Assembly: GCA_031260095.1 (NCBI GenBank)
Contig: JAIRKN010000124.1
Coordinates: forward strand, 1 to 6,327
DNA from: Tannerella sp.
GTDB lineage: Bacteria; Bacteroidota; Bacteroidia; Bacteroidales; Tannerellaceae
Direction: 5' to 3'
DNA: 6,327 bases
Part shown: piece after piece, positions 1 to 6,319 of the stretch
How the letters are laid out: every line of letters starts with the position of its first letter
Position numbering within the stretch: the first letter of the stretch is position 1
Notes under the pieces: model-generated
Told to the model about the DNA's origin: nothing
Databases searched by the model: none
Seen by the model: the letters and a program-made list of their open reading frames with translations, nothing else
Program-made: the position numbers and the translations under genes

Positions 1-5
1 TGCCG

Positions 6-13
6 CAAAATTA
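6..13 (-). promoter_or_regulatory. Possible leftward -7 promoter box for a gene outside the window
   Basis: The minus strand reads TAATTTTG, matching TAnnTTTG. A TTTG at 36-39 on the same strand lies 22 nt upstream, slightly more than the usual spacing of about 19-21 nt. The box would drive a gene starting just beyond the left edge. The motif is short and AT-rich, so a chance match is possible. Confidence 0.35.
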
Positions 14-22
14 GCATTTTTT

Positions 23-54
23 TATTTGCGACACCCAAAATGGCGTCGCAAATA
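23..54. repeat. Perfect 10-bp inverted repeat, possible operator
   Basis: TATTTGCGAC (23-32) and GTCGCAAATA (45-54) form a perfect 10-bp inverted repeat around 12 nt. After one mismatch two further G-C pairs (34-35 with 42-43) leave a 6-nt loop. No T-run follows on either strand, so it is not a standard terminator. The right part covers the TTTG (minus strand, 36-39) that could be the -33 element of the leftward promoter at 6-13, which would suit an operator for a dimeric regulator. The repeat is seen directly; the operator role is inferred. Confidence 0.55.
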
Positions 55-115
55 TTGCAAAGTGATGATATGTAGATAATTATAAAAAACACAGATTTAA
101 AGTGTCAAAGTCAGG

Positions 116-151
116 AAAAGGTGGCTGTTAAAAGTTGCCTTTTTTGTTTTT
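116..151 (+). terminator. Terminator-like hairpin oriented for plus-strand transcripts
   Basis: AAAAGGTGGCT (116-126) and AGTTGCCTTTT (133-143) form an 11-bp RNA stem with three G-U pairs around a 6-nt loop, followed by a T-rich tail (six T, G, five T). The G-U pairs hold only in plus-strand RNA. Read on the minus strand a shorter structure (AAAAGG/CCTTTT) with a tail of only four T remains, so weak bidirectional use is possible. No plus-strand gene is visible upstream of it, so its client transcript is unknown: a gene beyond the left edge, a small RNA, or none. Confidence 0.4.
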
Positions 152-230
152 AATAATTTGCAATTTTAATCTTAACAATTCGAAAATGGGTATTTCTACT
201 ATAGGTAGGATCATGATGCCTGTTCAAGTA

Positions 231-302
231 ATACCGGTATGATAAGCCCAAGATTAATCCGATTTTACCGGCAATAAGATTTATTCTTGGGCTTACCGGT
301 AT
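231..302. repeat. Large imperfect inverted repeat just past the channel gene
   Basis: ATACCGGTA (231-239) pairs with TACCGGTAT (294-302), and AGCCCAAGA (245-253) pairs with TCTTGGGCT (285-293). The only interruption is a 5-nt bulge (240-244) on the left arm. After one mismatch, three more pairs (255-257 with 281-283) extend the stem, leaving a loop of about 23 nt that carries another TACCGG (266-271). It begins 8 nt after the channel gene's stop, so the operon mRNA would carry a long 3' hairpin. No T-run follows on the minus strand. On the plus strand CCTG and five T follow (303-311). It may block exonucleases, mark the transcript end, or be a binding site. The pairing is certain, the role is not. 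Confidence 0.65.
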
Positions 303-309
303 CCTGTTT

Positions 310-1488
310 TTAGAGTTCTATGGCTGATAATTCCGCATAAGCTTTTTGGTAATCTCTTTCGGCTTCCAGTGCCTGATTTACGGTGTTGTAATACAAACCT
401 ATTTCGAGAATGTAATCCAGCAGGGATATTTCGCCTGCATCAAGCGCTTTTTTCAATAGATCAGAGCTGTTAGCCTCTTCAAGCGATTTGCGGTAAGTAT
501 CTGCCGCAGTCTTCAAGCCTGAGGCTCGATTGTAGAGAATTTGAAGTTGCCCGTAGAATTGCTGTTTACTGTCTATTTCCCTCGATTCGGCTGCCCTTGC
601 GGCGGCTTTTGCCTGTTTTACCCGGTTTTTGTTTTCCCAAAGTGGAATGGATATGCCGACGGAAATACCCTGATAGCGTTGCCCGACAACTTTTTCGCTC
701 ATATATCCCGCAGAAAAAGCAGGCAATCCCATTGCTTTACTTAGCGATACCTGTTTTTTTCTTACCCTAACTTCCTGTTTTACATACGCCAGAACCGGAT
801 TCTTTTCTTCTGCCTGTATGTACCAGTCATCAAAGTTTAGGGGAAATTCATCTTCGGCAAACTGATCGTCATTAAGTGAAATATCATTTCCACCATTCAG
901 TCGTTTCAACTGTTCCGTCAGGGCATTCCGTTCGACCTCTATACGTGATATCTCTCCCCGAACGGCAGAGAGGTTTAATCTCACTTTGTTATATTCCAGA
1001 ACGTTTGCATCACCTCTGTACATACGTTCCTTATAACCGGCGGCGATTGTTTCCGCATGTTCGAGCCGTATATTCAATTCGTTCATCAACGCATTGCGGT
1101 ATATCAGTTCGATGCAATACTGCTTTGCTTCCGAGAGGATCTTCATTCTGCCGGCTTTATACTGCCATTCAATTAAATTATTCTGTTCACCGGCTAAACG
1201 GCGTTTCATTCCGGTGAGAGTTGGAATGTCGAACGTTTGGGTAACACTGAAATCGGTACGGTTGCCCATATCGTCAGGATTACCCCAGAGGTAGTTGAAA
1301 CCTGCCTCCGGGTTAGACAAATAGATGCTTGTGTTGTTTTCTAATTTTTGTGCTTCGGCGCTTTCGCGTAGCGCTTTAAGCGTCGTATTGTTTTCTTCTA
1401 TCGAAGTCAATACTGTATTTATGCTATTGCGGGCAAAAAGCGATACATTCGCCAGTATTGCCAGTACGCTGATTATGATTGTTCTCAT
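310..1488 (-). CDS. TolC-family outer membrane channel of the metal efflux pump (CzcC/CusC role)
   Basis: A 392-residue outer membrane efflux protein that would form the trimeric channel through which metal leaves the cell. Residues 1-19 form a signal peptide (MRTIIISVLAILANVSLFA); no lipobox Cys follows, unlike lipidated CusC. Two tandem OEP repeats, about 25-200 and 225-390, show matching motifs: DIPTLTGMKRR (87-97) against SIPLWENKNRVKQA (280-293), and GDANVLEYNKVRL (159-171) against GEISLLDYILEIGL (352-365). Between them are long amphipathic helices rich in Glu, Lys, Arg and Ala, typical of the periplasmic tunnel. The length suits the shorter CzcC-like channels of Bacteroidota. The ATG shares the 4-base ATGA with the pump gene's stop, suggesting translational coupling. 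It is last in the operon, whereas proteobacterial czcC comes first. The assignment to the metal pump rests on this linkage, since OEP sequence alone does not show substrate. Confidence 0.92.
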   Translation of the reverse strand: MRTIIISVLAILANVSLFARNSINTVLTSIEENNTTLKALRESAEAQKLENNTSIYLSNPEAGFNYLWGNPDDMGNRTDFSVTQTFDIPTLTGMKRRLAGEQNNLIEWQYKAGRMKILSEAKQYCIELIYRNALMNELNIRLEHAETIAAGYKERMYRGDANVLEYNKVRLNLSAVRGEISRIEVERNALTEQLKRLNGGNDISLNDDQFAEDEFPLNFDDWYIQAEEKNPVLAYVKQEVRVRKKQVSLSKAMGLPAFSAGYMSEKVVGQRYQGISVGISIPLWENKNRVKQAKAAARAAESREIDSKQQFYGQLQILYNRASGLKTAADTYRKSLEEANSSDLLKKALDAGEISLLDYILEIGLYYNTVNQALEAERDYQKAYAELSAIEL

Positions 1489-4400
1489 TTTATTTTATTT
1501 TTACTTGTCAGAAGATATATGATTGGAATAATAAATCCGTTTAAGAAAGTCGATGTTAACAGTCCGCCAAGAATTACTTTTGCCATAGGACTTTGTATCT
1601 CGTTACCCGGCAAATCGCCTCCTAAAGCGAGCGGTATGAGGGCAAGCCCGGATGTCAGGGCCGTCATCAGAATGGGATTCAACCGGTCTGATGAGCCATG
1701 TATAACGCTTTCCCAAGCCGACAACCCTTCCGTTTGCAGGTCATTATAGCGCGACATAAGTAACATACCGTTGCGTGTGGCAATACCGAAAAGAGAAATG
1801 AATCCGATAATAGCCGGGATACTGATAACGCCACCCGTAAAAAAGACAGTGAATACACCGCCTATCAAAGCCAACGGAAGATTTAAAAGTATTACGGCAG
1901 ATTGGGTGACATTCCTGAACTGGTTGAACAATAGCAGGAATATAACCAGAATAGAGAAAATAGAAGTAATAAGCAAGGTACGCGATGCAGCCTGTTCGCT
2001 TTCAAATTGCCCTCCATATTCTATATGATAACCTTCGGGAAGTACGATTTCTTTATCTACAGCCTTCCGGATATCATTCACAACCCCTCTCAAATCACGA
2101 CCCGCAACATTTGCCGAGATAACGATTTTGCGCATCACATTTTCCCTGTTAATAGTGTTGGGGCCAGTGGACGAAGTTATATCCGCGATATTGTTCAACG
2201 GGATTTTTTGTTCGTTGGCATCCACTGTCAAGTTTTTAATTCTGTTGGCAGTTTCCCGGCTTTCATCATTTACTTTCAGTGTCAGGTCAAAGGATTGATT
2301 GCCTTCATATACTTGTGAAACGACTTCTCCTGCCAGCATTACATTGATCATTTCGGCAAATTCAGGCAGTGTGACGCCGTATTTAGCCATGATTTCCCTT
2401 TTCGGTTCAATCTTAATCTGCGGGCGCTCTACCTGTTGTTCTACATTCAGATCGGCGATTCCTTCTATATTTTCGATTGAAGTCCTGATTTGATTTCCCA
2501 AAGCAAACAGATTGTTCAGATCTGTTCCGAACAGTTTAATAGCAATGTTGGCTCGCGTACCTGACAACATGGCGTCAATGCGGTGGGAAATGGGTTGTCC
2601 TATTTCTATATTAACACCCGGCAATACTTTCAACTTCTCCCGAATCTCTGCCAATACTTCATCCTTTGAACGTTTACCAAGTATAAAAGGCGTTTCAATC
2701 TCCGAAACATTTACTCCCAATGCATGTTCGTCTAACTCCGCACGTCCGGTCTTGCGTCCGGTTGTTTGTATTTCAGGGACGGACAGTAAAATTCCTTCCG
2801 CGATACGTCCCATTCTGTCAGATTCTTCAAGTGAGATCCCGGGAAGGGTGCTTACATTAATCGTGAATGAGCCTTCGTTAAAAGGAGGCAAGAAACTGCG
2901 TCCCAAAGTGAAAAACAGGATTATAGTAGCGATCAAAACGCCACCGGTTGTTCCCAGTACCCATTTTTTATGATTCAACACCCGGATCAATGCTTTTTCA
3001 TAAACTCCTTTTAGTTTTCGTACAATCCAAGGCTCTCTTTCAGGTTTATTATTTTTTCGGGGTTTACCAAGCAGATAACTGCACAGGACAGGCGTTAACG
3101 TTAATGCGACAAACGTAGATGCGATCAATGACACGATAAAAGCTACGCCAAGAGGCGCCAGCATACGCCCTTCCATTCCCGAAAGGAAAAATAACGGAAC
3201 GAAGCTCGCAATAATAATAAGCGTAGAATTAAGAATAGGCATTCGTACTTCTTTAGAAGCGTCAAACACAACGCTCATCACACTTTTTTGCTCGCTTTTC
3301 GGTTTCTGCCTGTTTTCCCGCAAGTGTTTAAATACATTTTCCACATCAACAATAGCATCGTCCACCAGAGAACCGATAGCAATAGCCATTCCTCCCAAAC
3401 TCATGGTATTTATGGTCAGTCCCATAAATTTGAGCGCAAGGATTGCACAAAGTAATGAAAGGGGAAGGGAAACCAGTGAAATAACAGTTGTCCGGGCATT
3501 CATCAAAAAGATAACCAATATAATAACAACAAATATGCCCCCCTCATACAAAGACTTTTGCACGTTGTTGATCGAGTGATCTATAAAACGAGCCTGACGG
3601 AAAATGTCGGTTGATACTTTTACATCCACTGGGAGTGATTGCTGTAAGTCTGCCAGCGTCATATCCAGTTTGTCTGTCAGATCCAATGTGCCGGTAGCCG
3701 GTTGTTTGGTAACAGTAATCAATACGGCAGGCTTGCCGTCATTTGAAGCAATGCCTAATTTCGGAGCTTTGTTGCCGATTTTTACATCGGCAATATTCTC
3801 GATTAACACCGGAACAGTATTTACTTTTATAACGGCTTTACCCAATGCTGAAACCTTATTAGTAGAAAGAACGCCACGGATAATATATTCGTTCCCGTAC
3901 TCATATAATACACCTCCGGCTGTATTCCGATTCATATCCCGTACCACCGTTATAACTTCATCCAGTCCGATTCCATAATGCTTCATTTTTTCGGGATGGA
4001 GTAAAATCTGGTATTCCTTGATCTCTCCACCCAAGACGGTAACTTGTGCTACGCCTCCTGTTGAAAGCAGGCGGGGGCGAATGGTCCAGTCTGCCAACGT
4101 TCGTAATTCTTGCAATGAGGTCGTGTCGGACGTAAGTCCAATAATCATCAATTCTCCTAAAATGGAAGATTGCGGTCCTAAAGTGGGATTACCTACATTA
4201 GAGGGCAGGGCGTCTTTGACAACCGCCAATTTTTCAGATACAATCTGCCGGGCAATATAAATATCGGTTCCCCAGTTAAATTCTACCCATACAATAGAAA
4301 ATCCTGTTGTAGAAGATGAACGCACACGGCGTACATCTGTTGCACCGTTTAAAGCTGTTTCCACAGGAAAAGTTACCAGGCGCTCTACTTCTTCGGGAGC

Positions 4401-4568
4401 CATACCCGCAGCTTCGGTCATTACAACAACGGTCGGCGCATTCAGGTCGGGAAATACATCGACTTCCATATTGGTGGCAGTATAAGTTCCTGCTATCATC
4501 AGCAATACGGCTGCAACTAAAACAATCATACGATTGTTCAGCGAAAATCTTATTATTTTGTTCAACAT
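1485..4568 (-). CDS. czcA: Heavy-metal efflux RND pump, CusA/CzcA family inner membrane proton antiporter
   Basis: At 1027 residues this is a full-length trimeric RND pump of the HME branch, exporting metal cations in exchange for protons. TM1 is about 13-30, a periplasmic porter half about 33-340, TM2-TM6 about 343-494, TM7 about 536-555, a second porter half about 560-863, and TM8-TM12 about 866-1020. The N-terminal half is CzcA-like: FPDLNAPTVVV (39-49) and VTFPVETALNGA (65-76), then RVRSSS. TM4 (SLGGMAIAIGSLVDDAIVDVEN, 390-411) holds acidic residues D403, D404, D408 and E410; the first Asp of the classical CzcA DFG motif is Ala397, as in CusA-type pumps. LPGIS (575-579) stands where I recall CusA having LPGMS, so its methionine site appears incomplete. 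GRAELDEHALGV (608-619) offers E611, D613, E614 and H615 as possible porter ligands. Its last four bases overlap the channel gene. The metal is unresolved between Zn/Co/Cd/Ni and Cu/Ag. Confidence 0.95.
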   Translation of the reverse strand: MLNKIIRFSLNNRMIVLVAAVLLMIAGTYTATNMEVDVFPDLNAPTVVVMTEAAGMAPEEVERLVTFPVETALNGATDVRRVRSSSTTGFSIVWVEFNWGTDIYIARQIVSEKLAVVKDALPSNVGNPTLGPQSSILGELMIIGLTSDTTSLQELRTLADWTIRPRLLSTGGVAQVTVLGGEIKEYQILLHPEKMKHYGIGLDEVITVVRDMNRNTAGGVLYEYGNEYIIRGVLSTNKVSALGKAVIKVNTVPVLIENIADVKIGNKAPKLGIASNDGKPAVLITVTKQPATGTLDLTDKLDMTLADLQQSLPVDVKVSTDIFRQARFIDHSINNVQKSLYEGGIFVVIILVIFLMNARTTVISLVSLPLSLLCAILALKFMGLTINTMSLGGMAIAIGSLVDDAIVDVENVFKHLRENRQKPKSEQKSVMSVVFDASKEVRMPILNSTLIIIASFVPLFFLSGMEGRMLAPLGVAFIVSLIASTFVALTLTPVLCSYLLGKPRKNNKPEREPWIVRKLKGVYEKALIRVLNHKKWVLGTTGGVLIATIILFFTLGRSFLPPFNEGSFTINVSTLPGISLEESDRMGRIAEGILLSVPEIQTTGRKTGRAELDEHALGVNVSEIETPFILGKRSKDEVLAEIREKLKVLPGVNIEIGQPISHRIDAMLSGTRANIAIKLFGTDLNNLFALGNQIRTSIENIEGIADLNVEQQVERPQIKIEPKREIMAKYGVTLPEFAEMINVMLAGEVVSQVYEGNQSFDLTLKVNDESRETANRIKNLTVDANEQKIPLNNIADITSSTGPNTINRENVMRKIVISANVAGRDLRGVVNDIRKAVDKEIVLPEGYHIEYGGQFESEQAASRTLLITSIFSILVIFLLLFNQFRNVTQSAVILLNLPLALIGGVFTVFFTGGVISIPAIIGFISLFGIATRNGMLLMSRYNDLQTEGLSAWESVIHGSSDRLNPILMTALTSGLALIPLALGGDLPGNEIQSPMAKVILGGLLTSTFLNGFIIPIIYLLTSKNKIK

Positions 4569-4586
4569 AATGTCTTGTTTTTAGGA

Positions 4587-5762
4587 TTAATGCGAGTGTC
4601 CTTCGGGCATAACGGATGAAATGGCCGCCAGTTTTACCTGATAAACGCCTTTTGTTACAACTTTATCTCCCTCATCTAATCCCGAAAGGATTTGCACCCT
4701 TTCTCCGTTATTTTGACCAAGAGTTACTTCCTGTCTTTTATATCCTTCTTCATCGAGTTGCAGATAGACAAAATGAAGTCCCTGTTCTTCCGTGATAGAT
4801 GATACGGGAACAGATATTACATTTTCTTGCGGACTTGATAATAAAAAGACTTCGGTAAATGAGCCGGGAATAATATCGCCGACATTATCAAACTCAAATG
4901 TTACCGGAATGTAGAACGATTGCCGGTCGGATGCTTTTCCGAATGACAATAACCGGCCGTTCAGGTCTGAAAGTTTGTAAACTACATTATCGTATGCAGG
5001 TTTAAAGTTAGCGCTGCTTATACTTTTAAGCGTTTTGTAGTGGTTTTCGGAAACCTCGGCCCGTAACTGTAAACGTTTATTTTGAGAAACGGTAGCAATC
5101 GGTTGTCCGACCGAAACGTATTCTCCCTGACTAACCATTCTGTTTTTAATAAATCCGCTGATAGGCGAGGTTACACTTACGCCACTTGCCGTTATATCAG
5201 ACGCTTGTGCCTGATAAGCGGTTTTGGCTGTTTCATAGCGTAATTTAGCCTGCTCATAATCTTTTGCGGATATAATCCGGTCTTTGATAAGACTTTCTGC
5301 ACGTTGATATTCTTTAAGAGCCGTTTCATATTCTATTTTAGCTTTTACGGCAGGATCTCCCTCCAACAGTTTTTTCGCAGAAATAGTAACAACAGACCGG
5401 CCTGCACCAACAGAACTGCCGTCTGTAATAGAAGGATTGGTAAACGATACGATTCCGTTTGATGTGGCAACAATTGTAACTTCATCTCCCGGCGCGGCCT
5501 GTATCTGACCGCTTGTTTTCAATACTTGGAGAAAAATTCCTTTTGATACGGTTTCAGTAGTTAGTCCTACCGACTTTGCCTGTTCTTTCGTAAACAAAAT
5601 TTCATCGGAATGTTCGCTTTCTTTTTCTCCATGATTATGACCGTCGTCTTCCGAATGTTCGTGTTTATCTTCTGATAAATGATTATCTTTCTTTTGTCCT
5701 GAATAGCATGTTGTAAATAACACTGCTGCAATAATGAATAAACTTATTATATACGTTTTCAT
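4587..5762 (-). CDS. czcB: Periplasmic adaptor (membrane fusion protein) of a heavy-metal RND efflux pump, CzcB-like lipoprotein
   Basis: This 391-residue protein links the inner membrane pump to the outer membrane channel and may hand metal to the pump. Residues 1-18 form a lipoprotein-type signal ending FTTC, with Cys19 the likely lipidated residue (a loose lipobox, common in Bacteroidota). A flexible metal-binding-like segment follows, with His at 28, 34, 36, 42, 44 and 51, then SDEILFTKEQAKSVGL, the usual start of the folded part in CzcB-like adaptors. The lipoyl-like halves are about 88-128 and 195-228 (TSPISGFI...GQPIATVS), flanking an alpha-helical hairpin at about 133-190 rich in Lys, Glu and Tyr. 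Beta-barrel and membrane-proximal domains fill about 229-380. The protein ends MPEGHSH, adding two His. The start follows an A-rich stretch without a Shine-Dalgarno site. Its stop lies 18 nt before the pump gene. His-rich ends favour Zn, Co, Cd or Ni over copper, but this is not proof. Confidence 0.92.
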   Translation of the reverse strand: MKTYIISLFIIAAVLFTTCYSGQKKDNHLSEDKHEHSEDDGHNHGEKESEHSDEILFTKEQAKSVGLTTETVSKGIFLQVLKTSGQIQAAPGDEVTIVATSNGIVSFTNPSITDGSSVGAGRSVVTISAKKLLEGDPAVKAKIEYETALKEYQRAESLIKDRIISAKDYEQAKLRYETAKTAYQAQASDITASGVSVTSPISGFIKNRMVSQGEYVSVGQPIATVSQNKRLQLRAEVSENHYKTLKSISSANFKPAYDNVVYKLSDLNGRLLSFGKASDRQSFYIPVTFEFDNVGDIIPGSFTEVFLLSSPQENVISVPVSSITEEQGLHFVYLQLDEEGYKRQEVTLGQNNGERVQILSGLDEGDKVVTKGVYQVKLAAISSVMPEGHSH

Positions 5763-5786
5763 TTTTTTTATTTTAAAGTTGAATTG

Positions 5787-5810
5787 AAAAAGTACGCCTT
5801 GTCAGGCATA
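5787..5810 (-). terminator. Weak terminator-like hairpin (possible attenuator) between small gene and pump genes
   Basis: On the minus strand TATGCCT and AGGCGTA form a 7-bp stem with one G-U pair around a GACA tetraloop, followed by C and then five T. The order hairpin then T-run fits only minus-strand transcripts. The stem is short with few G-C pairs, so termination would be partial at best. It sits 25 nt before the adaptor start codon, after the small gene. That could lower pump expression relative to the small protein, or act as an attenuator. Partial termination is inference. Confidence 0.35.
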
Positions 5811-5818
5811 ATAATCTC

Positions 5819-5842
5819 TATGTATCATAACTCCGATACATA
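5819..5842. repeat. Perfect 8-bp inverted repeat in the gap before the adaptor gene
   Basis: TATGTATC and GATACATA form a perfect 8-bp inverted repeat around an 8-nt spacer, 24 to 47 nt past the stop codon of the small His-rich gene. No T-run follows on either strand, so it is not an intrinsic terminator. It could be an operator for a dimeric regulator, an mRNA processing or stability hairpin, or chance in AT-rich sequence. No function can be assigned. Confidence 0.5.
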
Positions 5843-5865
5843 ATATAATGGCTGAAAACCACTAA

Positions 5866-6300
5866 TCAGGATAGCATGAAAGGAGGGGCGCGTAAGCCAT
5901 TCAATCGAGTGGCTTCTGCGGATTTGTCAAAAGAAATATGTTCCCCGTATTCTATTTTGAAAAAGGAGTTTCCTGTGTCAAAATTCAGTAAATCGGCGAC
6001 AAGGAAATAAATGGGGAATAAATAGATATGATTGTAGTTTTTGCAGGAAAAAATCTTACATTTTGCTTCATCCTTAAAAGGTGGAGCTATATATTCGGTT
6101 TCGGCAATACAAGTATCGGGATGTTCTTCATCCGGTATGTCATTGTGATGTGTATGCTCATCATTGATCGCATGATCTTGTTCGCAAACATCCATAACAA
6201 TACATATCCGCCCGTCATGATGATGATGAGGCAGAATTGTAAGCGCCAGCATGAAGATGACCGGCACTATAGTAAACAATATGGATATTTTGCGTTTCAC
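5866..6300 (-). CDS. Small exported His/Cys-rich protein, DUF6769-like, probable periplasmic metal binder
   Basis: A 144-residue protein of unknown function heads the efflux operon. Residues 1-22 (MKRKISIL followed by a hydrophobic stretch) look like a signal peptide or N-terminal membrane anchor. Directly after it is HHHHD (25-29), then an acidic His-rich stretch with His at 43, 49, 51, 52 and 60. Cysteines are at 33, 39, 64, 81 and 86, the last two as CKIFSC. A hydrophobic segment spans about 91-106, and the protein ends LRAPPFMLS. This plan (signal, His cluster, Cys pair, terminal RAPP) recalls small Bacteroidales proteins encoded beside RND metal pumps, which I recall as DUF6769; the name is from memory. 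The start is GTG: no in-frame ATG lies upstream, the -7 box is 19 nt away, and the next ATG (codon 17) would destroy the signal peptide. Metal binding, perhaps as a chaperone or buffer for the pump, is inferred from composition and neighbours only. Confidence 0.8.
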   Translation of the reverse strand: MKRKISILFTIVPVIFMLALTILPHHHHDGRICIVMDVCEQDHAINDEHTHHNDIPDEEHPDTCIAETEYIAPPFKDEAKCKIFSCKNYNHIYLFPIYFLVADLLNFDTGNSFFKIEYGEHISFDKSAEATRLNGLRAPPFMLS

Positions 6301-6319
6301 TAAGTCTGTTTCTTTTGTG

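Larger units (their letters stand above)
1..309. other. Structured, gene-free region downstream of the operon
   Basis: No credible coding region is present on either strand; the reading frames are very short (for example an 11-codon plus-strand frame at 40-75). The stretch is AT-rich and holds, from right to left, a large imperfect inverted repeat, a small hairpin (TTCTAC/GTAGGA, 194-210, one wobble pair), a plus-strand terminator-like hairpin, a strong inverted repeat, and a possible leftward promoter at the left edge. No clear strong intrinsic terminator for the minus-strand operon was seen. Confidence 0.7.

Noticed and set aside
40..75. 11-codon plus-strand frame in the left intergenic region
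   Set aside because: Too short, no ribosome binding site, and it overlaps the inverted repeat at 23-54.
232..299. Three TACCGG motifs as iterons or a repeat array
   Set aside because: Two belong to the arms of the inverted repeat and spacing is irregular (34 and 28 nt), so they do not form an array.
2512..2973. Plus-strand 153-codon frame inside the pump gene, and other plus-strand frames in 541-4570
   Set aside because: All lie opposite clear, full-length conserved genes, show low-complexity or unfamiliar protein sequence, and have no start signals of their own.
1485..4568. Calling the pump a CusA copper/silver exporter
   Set aside because: Ala397 in TM4 is CusA-like, but the N-terminal porter strings are CzcA-like, the LPGM methionine is replaced, and the adaptor is His-rich and not Met-rich. 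The metal is left open.
5787..5794. TACTTTTT on the minus strand as a -7 promoter box for the adaptor gene
   Set aside because: It lacks the final G of TAnnTTTG, has no TTTG at the expected upstream distance, and is better explained as the hairpin's T-run.
6028..6303. 91-codon plus-strand reading frame opposite the small His-rich gene
   Set aside because: Its Met-rich stretches are the reverse complement of the His codons (CAT gives ATG). It has no promoter or family resemblance, and the minus-strand gene has a promoter and signal peptide.
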